Of a stretch of DNA of 8,351 nucleotides, positions 1 to 6,488 are shown in pieces; the first letter of the stretch is position 1, and each line of letters opens with the position of its first letter. The translations under genes and the position numbers were made by a program. The notes beneath the pieces were generated by a model that saw only the letters and a list, made by a program, of their open reading frames with translations, was not told the origin of the DNA and searched no databases. Source of the DNA: an uncultured Coriobacteriaceae bacterium (GTDB taxonomy: Bacteria; Actinomycetota; Coriobacteriia; Coriobacteriales; UMGS124). The stretch spans positions 1-8,351 of the forward strand of contig USJP01000053.1 in the NCBI GenBank assembly GCA_900555105.1, in the 5' to 3' direction.

Positions 1-1552
1 TGATTGCTTGCTCGGTGGTCTTGTCCACGGCGGAGAAGGGGTCGTCGAGCACGTAGAGGGAACGTTTGCGGGCGAGTGTGCGCGCAAGCGCCAAACGTGC
101 CTGCTGGCCGCCGGACAGGCGCACTCCGCCCGCACCCACGAGCGTGTCTGCGCCCTGGGGCATCGCGGCGACCTCCTCGTCGAACTGTACCAGGCGCAAT
201 GCGGCCTGCACGTCCAGGTTCTCGCCCAGGCAGACGTTGGCTCGCACCGTGTCGCTCAGAAGCTCGGGGTCGTGGCCCAGGTATCCCACCGACTGGCTGA
301 GTTCCCAGGCAGACATCGCGGCCAGCTCGGTCTCGCCCAGGCAGATGTTGCCCTCGTAGGTCTGCTCGCACAGGAACATTTTGCCCAGCGTTGACTTGCC
401 GCCCGCCACCGGCCCGGTGACGCCCACGATCTGCCCAGGCTCAGCATCGAGGTTCACGCCGCGCAGGGCGAATGCACCCTCGCCGCAATATGCGAGCCCG
501 GCGGCACGCAGGTGCAGCCCGCGGGGCGCATGCAGGTCGAGCGCAGTCGTCTCGTCCCATTCGATTCGCGGTTTGAGCAGGGGTTTTATGCGTGCCCAAG
601 AGACCTGGGCCTTCTGTACGGCGTTGAAGAGCTTGGCGCAGTGCGACGCTTTGGTCGCGAAGCGCGCGAAGCACGAGAGGAACGCCGTGAACGAGGCGAT
701 GTCCCAGGCGGTCCAGCCCGTTCCCGCCACGTTGCGGGCGCCTAACCATACGATGAGGACGCATCCCGCCATGGAGACGGCCTTGTACACCGGCATCATG
801 ACGTTTTCCCAGATGCCGGCCTGGGTGGCGCAGCGCTCGTAGTCGTCGAGGCGCTCCTCGTAGCCTTGCGCGCGCATGCCCGAAAGGCCGTATCGGCGGT
901 ACAGCAGGGCGTTTTCCACCTGGTCGATCGTGGCGTCGCTCAGTTTGCCCGCACTTGCCTTCGAGAGCTGGTTGGCGTGGTACACGCGCGTCTTGAGCCG
1001 GCCCGCCAACCAGTAGGCGGGCGGTGTGAAGAGGCAGCTCAGAAGCGCAAGCCTCCAGTCGAGTGTGAGCAGCAGACACAGGTAGGCCACCATGGCGACG
1101 CCCGTGTCGAAGACTTCCGTCGTGACCTTGCGCATGCCCTCCACCGCGGCGTCCACGTCCGAGACAGCCTTGGTCATGAGGGAGCCCGCGCTGGTTGCGG
1201 CGAGGTCGGCGCGCGGGCTATGGACGATGTTGTTGTAGAGCGTGCCGCGCATGGAGCGGGCCGTGTCGTTGGCAAAGCGCCGCACGTAGAAGCGCTTCAC
1301 GGCGCGCATGCCTTGTACCAGGGCGATTACGGCAAGGTAGATCGCCGCTAGGGCCAGCATGCCTTGCAGGGTGCCGGAGCCCTGCACAATGTCGAGCAGG
1401 TGCTGGACCATCAGTCCCTCGAGGTAGGGGCCCAGTGCGAGGCCTGCGTTGTACACAACGCCGCTCACGGCGACGATTGCGATGGTGGGGGCGCTGCGCC
1501 TGAAGTAGGTCGCGACGCGGTCGGGTGAGTAGGCTCTCATTGCTTCTCTCAT
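1..1552 (-). CDS. ABC exporter half-transporter (permease + ATPase), 3' end cut by window edge
   Basis: This is a membrane half-transporter that would use ATP to export a substrate; the substrate cannot be told. About 517 codons are visible. Residues 1-320 hold hydrophobic helices of an exporter transmembrane domain, and the ATPase follows. Walker A is GPVAGGKST (Lys386), the signature is LSGGQ (479-483), and Walker B/D-loop reads YVLDDPFSAVD (Asp503, Asp504). The catalytic Glu after Walker B is replaced by Asp, and the Q-loop position reads YLGHDPELL, with His427 where Gln is usual. Both changes are typical of the degenerate half of a heterodimeric exporter, so a partner gene is expected beyond the left edge (inference). 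The H-loop lies outside the window. The start at 1552 is the first in-frame ATG; 1540 is a second ATG and equally possible, because neither has a strong ribosome binding site. A promoter and palindrome lie just upstream. Confidence 0.93.
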   Translation of the reverse strand, partial: MREAMRAYSPDRVATYFRRSAPTIAIVAVSGVVYNAGLALGPYLEGLMVQHLLDIVQGSGTLQGMLALAAIYLAVIALVQGMRAVKRFYVRRFANDTARSMRGTLYNNIVHSPRADLAATSAGSLMTKAVSDVDAAVEGMRKVTTEVFDTGVAMVAYLCLLLTLDWRLALLSCLFTPPAYWLAGRLKTRVYHANQLSKASAGKLSDATIDQVENALLYRRYGLSGMRAQGYEERLDDYERCATQAGIWENVMMPVYKAVSMAGCVLIVWLGARNVAGTGWTAWDIASFTAFLSCFARFATKASHCAKLFNAVQKAQVSWARIKPLLKPRIEWDETTALDLHAPRGLHLRAAGLAYCGEGAFALRGVNLDAEPGQIVGVTGPVAGGKSTLGKMFLCEQTYEGNICLGETELAAMSAWELSQSVGYLGHDPELLSDTVRANVCLGENLDVQAALRLVQFDEEVAAMPQGADTLVGAGGVRLSGGQQARLALARTLARKRSLYVLDDPFSAVDKTTEQAI

Positions 1553-1572
1553 CTTGGTGTGCCGAACGTCCC

Positions 1573-1601
1573 ATTGTATCGCGGCGATAACCATTTGTCG
1601 G
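1573..1601 (-). promoter_or_regulatory. Probable sigma-70-type promoter of the ABC exporter gene
   Basis: On the - strand, CCGACA (1601-1596) is followed after 17 bp by TACAAT (1578-1573). Transcription would start near 1566, giving a very short leader before the ATG at 1552. The -35 is imperfect but the spacing is ideal, and no better pair was seen in this interval. Confidence 0.5.
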
Positions 1602-1606
1602 GTGGC

Positions 1607-1626
1607 TCGGTTGCATATGCAACCGA
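1607..1626. promoter_or_regulatory. Perfect 20-bp palindrome, likely regulator operator
   Basis: TCGGTTGCATATGCAACCGA is its own reverse complement over all 20 bases. It ends 5 bp upstream of the proposed -35 of the leftward ABC gene. Length, symmetry and position fit the binding site of a dimeric winged-helix regulator; the TTGC/GCAA half-sites resemble those of MarR-type proteins, which often control multidrug ABC exporters. No regulator gene is in the window, so the regulator's identity is inference. Confidence 0.6.
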
Positions 1627-1685
1627 CATATGGACGGCGCTCTGCCACGATTGCCTGGCTTTGAGGGAGCCTATTGGGAGGGCAT

Positions 1686-1841
1686 GTGGATTCATCCGAA
1701 GAAGTGGTCGAGCAAAACAGCCCGGCCGTACCACAACGCCAGGCCAGCGAAAAGTGCCGACGTGCATACGCGCACACAAAGCTGACCCGGGTCATTATCA
1801 GCGTCATCGGCGTCGTCACGATACTTGGGTCGTTACGTTAG
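1686..1841 (+). CDS. Small single-helix membrane protein or remnant of one
   Basis: A 51-codon frame starts at a GTG preceded by GGGAGG (1676-1681, 4-nt spacing); a TTG at 1674 in the same frame is an alternative. The product has an acidic start (DSSEEVVEQ), a basic stretch (QRQASEKCRRAYAHTKLTR) and a hydrophobic segment, VIISVIGVVTILGSL, right at the C-terminus. That is the layout of a protein with a cytoplasmic N-tail and one membrane helix, but it stops as soon as the helix ends. After the TAG, another frame continues as EELCNQHEISFRESK up to a TAA at 1886-1888, so this may be a longer protein broken by an indel. I do not recognise the family. It points away from the ABC gene and shares its 5' flank. 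Confidence 0.35.
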   Translation: MDSSEEVVEQNSPAVPQRQASEKCRRAYAHTKLTRVIISVIGVVTILGSLR

Positions 1842-1908
1842 AGGAGCTGTGCAACCAGCATGAGATCAGCTTCAGGGAGAGCAAGTAAGTTCTGACAAGC
1901 CAGATAAC

Positions 1909-1945
1909 CACGTGCGGGGCCTGCGGCTAGCGGGTCCCGCACGTG
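1909..1945 (+). other. Strong hairpin upstream of the MoeA-like operon
   Basis: CACGTGCGGG (1909-1918) pairs perfectly with CCCGCACGTG (1936-1945). The stem can extend inwards by five more pairs, two of them G-T wobbles, leaving a 7-nt loop. It ends 49 bp before the start of the MoeA-like gene. No T-run follows on either strand, so it is not a standard intrinsic terminator. It could be an attenuator or leader structure of the operon, or a Rho-aided end for the small upstream ORF. The rest of 1842-1994 shows no convincing promoter. Confidence 0.45.
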
Positions 1946-1994
1946 CTATGTGTACGCACGGGTGTGGCCACAGGCCACTGTTTGGAGGACATGC

Positions 1995-3266
1995 ATGAGG
2001 GATCATTCTAAGCACATCGAGCTTGACCGCGAAGATGCGGTGGCGGCCATTCTTGCTGCCTGCGATTTCCATCCGGCGCATGAGACCGTGCCGGTGGATG
2101 AGGCGTTTGGGCGCACGCTCGCCGCAAACGCCCTCGCACAGGTGACGCTGCCCAACTGCCTGACCTGCAACATGGACTCGGTGGCGCTTCGTTGGAGCGA
2201 CTTCGAGGGGCTCGAGCCCGGCGAGGTCCCCGACATCTCCGGCTGGACCCGGGGCGTCGAGTGGCAGTTCGCGAACACGGGCGTAGGCATGCCCGAGGGC
2301 TTCGACACGGCTGTGTGCATTGAGAACGCCCAGGTAAGCGACGATAACCAGACGCTTGAGGCCATCCTTCACGCACCGAGTGCCCGCTATGCCGGCACCT
2401 CTCCCGCCGGCAGCCGCATGCATGAGGGCGACGTCATCGTAAGCGCGGGCACCCTCGTGACGCCTGCTGTCGCCGCCGCCCTGGCAGGCGCGGGTCTCAC
2501 CGAGTGCGAGGTCCTTGCAAAGCCCAAGGTCGTGTTCATCCCCACGGGCAACGAGCTCGTGGCCCCCGGCGCCGAGCTCGGCCGCGGCAAGAACATAGAG
2601 TCGAACAGCCTCGTCATCAAGGGCAAGGCCATGGCCTGGGGCGGCGAGTGCAAGGTGTACCCCATCGTGCCCGACAAGCCCGACATGATCGAGGGCGCCC
2701 TTCACCGTGCGTGCGCCGAGGCTGACATCGTTGTGCTCAACGCCGGTTCCTCCAAGGGTTCCGACGACTGGGCGATGGAGATTCTCGACAAGATCGGCCG
2801 CGTCATCAACCACGAGGTTTCCCATGGCCCGGGCCATCACTCCAGCTACGCCGTGGTGGACAACACGCCCATTGTGGGCATCAGCGGCCCCGCCCTGGGC
2901 GCGACTTTCACGACCGACTTCTACTTGAAGCCCGTCATCGACCTGTGGTACGGCAGGTCCACGACGCCGCAGCACGTGACCGCGCGCCTGGCGGCCCCGT
3001 TCGCCGACCTGTTCTCGGCGCCCAAGCAGAAGGACAAGCGCGCCGGCGAGCTTCGCCCCGCCTTTGAGCGCACCACGCCGTTCCACTCCATCCGGCACAT
3101 CGTGCTGAGGCAGGCCGAGGACGGCATCATCGAGGCCACGCCGCTCAAGTTCAAGCCTGGCGTGGTCCAGGCCGAGACGGCCGCCGGCTATTATCCGCTT
3201 GCAAACGGGTGCGGCCATGTGCCGCCGCAGGTGGGGGACATGATCGAGATCGAGCTGAGGGGATAA
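1995..3266 (+). CDS. Divergent MoeA-family molybdopterin-binding protein
   Basis: This 423-residue protein belongs to the MoeA/gephyrin family, whose canonical members insert molybdenum or tungsten into adenylylated molybdopterin. The domain order matches: linker region, then GMPEGFDTAVCIEN (98-111), then KPKVVFIPTGNELVAPG (176-192). The canonical core motifs are altered. MDGYA becomes MDSVA (60-64), the DSN motif is NIESNS (200-205), GGxSxGxxD is AGSSKGSDD (250-258), and the PGNP motif is SGPAL (297-301). Asp61 and the SDD acidic residues remain. Length is normal for MoeA. The start is ATG 1995, with GGAGGA at 1984-1989 and 5-nt spacing; an in-frame ATG at 1950 lacks a ribosome site. It is followed after 3 bp by a methyltransferase and then a DUF364 gene, so it likely works with them rather than as the housekeeping MoeA (inference). 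Confidence 0.88.
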   Translation: MRDHSKHIELDREDAVAAILAACDFHPAHETVPVDEAFGRTLAANALAQVTLPNCLTCNMDSVALRWSDFEGLEPGEVPDISGWTRGVEWQFANTGVGMPEGFDTAVCIENAQVSDDNQTLEAILHAPSARYAGTSPAGSRMHEGDVIVSAGTLVTPAVAAALAGAGLTECEVLAKPKVVFIPTGNELVAPGAELGRGKNIESNSLVIKGKAMAWGGECKVYPIVPDKPDMIEGALHRACAEADIVVLNAGSSKGSDDWAMEILDKIGRVINHEVSHGPGHHSSYAVVDNTPIVGISGPALGATFTTDFYLKPVIDLWYGRSTTPQHVTARLAAPFADLFSAPKQKDKRAGELRPAFERTTPFHSIRHIVLRQAEDGIIEATPLKFKPGVVQAETAAGYYPLANGCGHVPPQVGDMIEIELRG

Positions 3267-3269
3267 CAC

Positions 3270-4087
3270 ATGCAGGCAGAAAGTGGACTTGACTGGAACG
3301 AGCTCTGGAAGCAGCGCGCCAAGTGCGAGGAGGGTCTCGAGAACGAGGCCTACTGGGACAAACGCTCCCAGAAGTTCTCAGCCACGTGCGCCCGAAGCGG
3401 CTACGCCAACGACTTCCTCGGGCGCGCCGGCGTGCGCCCCGGCGAGACGGTCATCGACATGGGTTGCGGCACGGGGTCGCTTGCGCTGCCCCTTGCCAAC
3501 GAGGGCGTCAACGTGGTGGCGTGCGACCTTTCGAGTGGCATGCTGGGCAAGCTTCGCGAGCAGGCCGAGGCCGACGGGGTCATCGACAACCTCGACATCC
3601 GCAAAGTGAGCTGGCTTAACTCCTGGGAAGACCTGCCTATGGCCGACGTCTTCTTCGCTTCCCGCTGTTCTCGCGCGACCTGCGCGAGACGCTGCTCAAA
3701 ATGGAAGCCCACACGCGCCGCCGTGTGTGCATCGCCGTCTCCACGAGCTTCTCCCCGGGCCACGACCACGAGATGCTCAAGGCCATTGGCCGACCCGAGC
3801 CCAACCAGTCCGAGGCGACCTTCATCGTGAATCTCCTGCTTGAGATGGGCCGCCTGCCCGAGCTGTCCTACATCCTGCACAACAGGCCCGTCTTCGGCGA
3901 GACCATTGAAGAGGTGCGCGCGAACTACGAGCGCGAGGACGGCCCCTTCACGCCTGAGGAAGAAGCCCTGCTTGATGCCCACATTGCCAAGCATTACAGC
4001 ATGGGCGTCGACGAGGAGGGCAACCCCGTTGTGCTGCGTGACTACCGCCACCGCAACGAGTGGGCGTTCATCTCTTGGAACCTGTAG
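3270..4087 (+). pseudogene. Class I SAM-dependent methyltransferase, frameshifted
   Basis: The first frame gives a Rossmann-fold methyltransferase N-terminus: SAM-binding motif VIDMGCGTGSLALPLA (61-76), then VVACDLSSGML with Asp86 as the ribose-binding acidic residue. After residue 132 (ADVFFASR, near 3665) this frame becomes low-complexity Arg/Ser-rich and stops at 3830. From about 3665 the frame shifted by -1 continues sensibly (FSRDLRETLLKMEAHTRRRV) to the TAG at 4085-4087 and ends in a well-formed C-terminus (NEWAFISWNL). Adding one base near 3665 restores a product of about 272 residues, a usual size. The start ATG 3270 has GAGGGG at 3257-3262 and lies 3 bp after the MoeA-like gene, so translation is probably coupled. 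I see no slippery heptamer in the right frame, so a one-base deletion or a sequencing error is likelier than programmed frameshifting. The methyl acceptor is unknown. Confidence 0.85.
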
Positions 4088-4108
4088 CGAGCGATTTGGA
4101 GACATGCG

Positions 4109-5011
4109 ATGATTGACGTCAATTCACCCAACCGCTGGTACCTCTACGACGCCCTCATCGAAGGCGTGCCAGAGGACGTGCTGGTGACGCGCTCGTGCCT
4201 GGGTGCGAACTGGTCATATGTCGAGGCCGAGTGCGGTATGGGCGTCGCCATGACGTGCACGGGCGGTGGCCGTGCCATCGACAAGGCGCCGCTTGTGGGC
4301 CGTTCCCTGCGCGAGGTGGCGGCCCTGTCCAAGTCGTGGAACTTCGCCGAGGCGACGCTGGGCGTGGCGGCCCTCAACGCCTGGTACTCGCGTCGCGAGC
4401 TCATCGAGCCGTACGGCGCGGTGTTCGACGACATGGGCGAGCTGCCCGAGGGCGTGGAGCGTCGCGCGGACGCCTTCGCCATGTATGCCGAGGAGATGCC
4501 CGGCAAGCGCGTTACCGTGGTGGGCCACTTCCCCCATGTGGAGCGCATCGCCAAGGCTCGCGGCGGCATCCTCACCGTGCTCGAGCGCAATTGCACCGAC
4601 GACCTCGACACGCCCGACCCGGCCTGCGAGTACATGATTCCCGAGCAGGACTACCTGTTCATGACGGGTGTCACGTTCACGAACAAGACCATGAATCGCC
4701 TGCTTGAGCTGGCACGCATGGGCAACAAGCCCCATACGGTGCTCGTCGGTCCCAGCGTGGTGCCCTCGCCTGTCTTCTTTGACCTGGGCGTTGAGTGCTT
4801 GGCCGGCAGCGTCGTCGTGGATCCCGAGGGCGTGCGCGCCCTCGTCGAGCGTGGATCGGGCCAGCTCTTCGGCACCTCGCTGCTCATGTTTGACTGCTTC
4901 TCCCCCGCCAGTGGCCGCAGGTCGGAGAGCGAGCGGAGAGTGGAATGGGCCTGCCTGCCAGGATTTGGCGGGCAGGCCCATTTTTTTGTTGCAGTGAGCT
5001 TTGATTTTTAG
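4109..5011 (+). CDS. DUF4213/DUF364 family protein, C-terminus runs through terminator
   Basis: The N-terminal part matches the enolase-like DUF4213 region and the second half the Rossmann-like DUF364 domain. Shared landmarks with the second copy at 6489-7253 are LGVAALNAW (84-92), a strand-loop GKRVTVVGHFPHVERI (132-147), DYLFMTGVTFTNKTMNRLLE (181-200), LVGPSVVPSP (212-221) and LAGSVVVDPE (231-240). The family has been linked by structure to metal or chelate handling; its reaction is unknown. The start is ATG 4109, with GGAG at 4098-4101 and 7-nt spacing, 21 bp after the methyltransferase, so it is the third gene of the operon. Judging from the paralogue, the protein should end near residue 265. 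The remaining 35 or so residues are Arg/Ser-rich and then encoded by the terminator stem and T-run, so the original stop has probably been lost by mutation or indel. Confidence 0.85.
   Translation: MIDVNSPNRWYLYDALIEGVPEDVLVTRSCLGANWSYVEAECGMGVAMTCTGGGRAIDKAPLVGRSLREVAALSKSWNFAEATLGVAALNAWYSRRELIEPYGAVFDDMGELPEGVERRADAFAMYAEEMPGKRVTVVGHFPHVERIAKARGGILTVLERNCTDDLDTPDPACEYMIPEQDYLFMTGVTFTNKTMNRLLELARMGNKPHTVLVGPSVVPSPVFFDLGVECLAGSVVVDPEGVRALVERGSGQLFGTSLLMFDCFSPASGRRSESERRVEWACLPGFGGQAHFFVAVSFDF
4944..4987 (+). terminator. Intrinsic terminator of the MoeA-like operon
   Basis: TGGGCCTGCC (4946-4955) pairs with GGCAGGCCCA (4971-4980). The stem extends inwards with one G-T and several Watson-Crick pairs, and outwards by A-T pairs into the T-run. 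Seven Ts follow at 4981-4987. It lies inside the reading frame of the DUF364 gene, whose TAG is 22 bp further on. Confidence 0.92.
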
Positions 5012-5080
5012 TCATGAAAGAGTCGAGTTTGGTGTCCAGAAATCAAAAAGACGATGGGACGCTCGCCTTGATGTGCGGGT

Positions 5081-5110
5081 GTTGGCCATCAGTGTCCTTT
5101 GTTTGCCAAC
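5081..5110. repeat. Inverted repeat upstream of the HipA-like gene
   Basis: GTTGGC (5081-5086) and GCCAAC (5105-5110) are exact inverted copies separated by 18 bp, ending at the proposed promoter of the HipA-like gene. It could be a regulator site or chance; it does not match the TATCC-N8-GGATA operator known for E. coli HipB. Confidence 0.3.
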
Positions 5111-5137
5111 TGAACGACCAAACCCATGGGCTACAAT
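5109..5137 (+). promoter_or_regulatory. Possible promoter of the HipA-like gene
   Basis: TACAAT at 5132-5137 is a good -10. At 17-bp spacing the -35 is ACTGAA (5109-5114), which is weak. It follows the upstream terminator and leaves a leader of about 25 nt before ATG 5170. The remainder of 5012-5108 is comparatively AT-rich and holds no gene. Confidence 0.35.
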
Positions 5138-5169
5138 CCGGCTGACGGTGTCCGAGCGAAAGGTCTTTC

Positions 5170-6342
5170 ATGTTTCAGGTCAGCCCACAAGACCGTTGTG
5201 TGCTCATGCGCAAGGACACTGCTGTGTGTTCCTTCACTTACAACTTGCGTCGTCGTGCGGTACATGACCTGGAGGTTTACGACGCATCCAATGCGCCGTG
5301 GGGTGCTAGCGCTGCCGACGGGTCGGTCGATTCAATGCAGTTGAGCTGGTGGATCTCTTACCGTTATATCCCTACTGGCAGAGCGGGGCTTTCTACCATC
5401 CTGCGCGGTGCGGGTTGTGCCGACCCAGCTTCTCTACTTTTCAAGACGCTTGCCCTCAACCTTTCCGATCAGTACTGGATTCGTCCGGAGGGGCTTGCCC
5501 TGGCTTGGGGGGACATCAATTATTTTGAGAATCCCTATGTCGATGGGCGTCCTGATTGGACGGCTCAAGACGGCGTGCATGTGCGCATGGGGCCAGGGAG
5601 CGCGACCTCTGGCCAGCTTGTCAAGCATTGGGAATGCCGAGAGGGCAAGAATCTCCTTGTCAAAGGCTCATCGTCGAGCGACTGCCATGAGCCGTGGGCA
5701 GAGCTCTTGGCATCTGAGTTGTGCCGCGCCGTACTGCCGGATGGTGCATGGGTTCCGTACTCGATCGAGGAAGACTTCTCGGGTCAGCCTGTTAGCGTGT
5801 GCGAGTGCTTTGTCGATAAGGACACGGAGTTTGTCGCGCTCGACGATGTGGTGCGCCATTTCGACGCCCCAGTTGAGGCAAGCCTTCATGAGGCTTACGT
5901 TGACATTCTCGAGGGTCTGGGGTTGGAGAAAGTGCGTGCGGCGGTTGACCGGGAGCTGGTGATTGACTTTCTCGGCGCAAACGATGACCGCCATGAGTTC
6001 AACCTCGGCATCTTGCTGGACTCAGATTCTCGTAAGCCCCTGGGCGTCGCGCCGATTTTCGATAACGGGCGGGCTTTTTATCATGCCGCACGCACTGAGG
6101 CGCAGCTTGTCGACGGACTTTTTCCCTATGATGCGCGCGTTTTTGACAACGGCGAGGCGGGTCCGCTTGCCCTCGTGCGCGATTTCTCGTGGCTTGACTT
6201 CGGCGGTTTGCGCTCCTTCGCCCCCGTTGTGGGCGACATCATGTCACGTGCGCAGCACCCGGACTGGTTTGCCCAGGCAGCCCAGAAGCAGTATCTCCTG
6301 CGAGTGGATGCCCTGGAGCGAGCGGCGCTGAGCGGAAGGTGA
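5170..6342 (+). CDS. Solitary HipA-like serine/threonine kinase
   Basis: The 390-residue product matches the stand-alone HipA-like proteins found in Firmicutes and Actinomycetota, with an N-terminal block (SWWISYRYIPTGRAGL, 59-74; LSDQYWIRPEGLAL, 98-111) before the kinase core. Kinase residues look intact. NLLVKGSSSS (161-170) has the ATP-binding Lys165. GANDDRHEFNLG (269-280) holds the catalytic D-x-H-x-x-N set as Asp273, His275 and Asn278. PIFDNG (295-300) has the metal-binding Asp298. E. coli HipA phosphorylates glutamyl-tRNA synthetase; the target here is unknown. No HipB-like antitoxin gene is next to it. The start ATG 5170 has GAAAGG at 5158-5163; Met13 (5206) would fit a shorter N-terminus but has no ribosome site. 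Codons are richer in T and A at third positions than in the neighbours, which suggests acquisition by transfer. It sits between two DUF364 genes, in its own unit after a terminator. Confidence 0.85.
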   Translation: MFQVSPQDRCVLMRKDTAVCSFTYNLRRRAVHDLEVYDASNAPWGASAADGSVDSMQLSWWISYRYIPTGRAGLSTILRGAGCADPASLLFKTLALNLSDQYWIRPEGLALAWGDINYFENPYVDGRPDWTAQDGVHVRMGPGSATSGQLVKHWECREGKNLLVKGSSSSDCHEPWAELLASELCRAVLPDGAWVPYSIEEDFSGQPVSVCECFVDKDTEFVALDDVVRHFDAPVEASLHEAYVDILEGLGLEKVRAAVDRELVIDFLGANDDRHEFNLGILLDSDSRKPLGVAPIFDNGRAFYHAARTEAQLVDGLFPYDARVFDNGEAGPLALVRDFSWLDFGGLRSFAPVVGDIMSRAQHPDWFAQAAQKQYLLRVDALERAALSGR

Positions 6343-6394
6343 TTATGGCAAGTGAGCTTGTCACAAGGTCTGCCTCACTTGGTTGCATTTGACC

Positions 6395-6423
6395 TGGTTG
6401 TGGGCTGAAGTGCGTGATATAAG
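6395..6423 (+). promoter_or_regulatory. Extended -10 promoter of the second DUF364 gene
   Basis: TGATATAAG (6415-6423) contains a TATAAG -10 with the TG of an extended -10 one base upstream. The -35 region (TGGTTG, 6395-6400, 17-bp spacing) is weak, as is common for extended -10 promoters. Transcription would start near 6430, giving a leader of about 59 nt. Nothing else was recognised in 6343-6488. Confidence 0.5.
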
Positions 6424-6488
6424 GGGACGAGACGCCATCTGCCGCGTTGAGGAGAGGGGACTGAACACCTGATTCTGGGAGGCCTTTC

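Noticed and set aside
1559..1888. Rightward 109-codon frame across the ABC gene 5' flank
   Set aside because: It starts within the ABC promoter region, runs through the palindrome and the small ORF, and has no ribosome site or protein-like composition before its last residues.
1872..3269. Long leftward open frame opposite the MoeA-like gene
   Set aside because: It is a mirror of the GC-rich coding strand, with Gly/Val/His-rich sequence, no ribosome site and no recognisable domain; the + strand matches MoeA throughout.
3655..3675. Programmed -1 frameshift in the methyltransferase
   Set aside because: No X-XXY-YYZ heptamer in the correct frame and no obvious downstream stimulatory stem were seen.
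3701..4087. Separate gene starting at ATG 3701
   Set aside because: The ATG is internal to the methyltransferase, has no ribosome site, and the frame is already sensible from about 3665, so it is the second half of a frameshifted gene.
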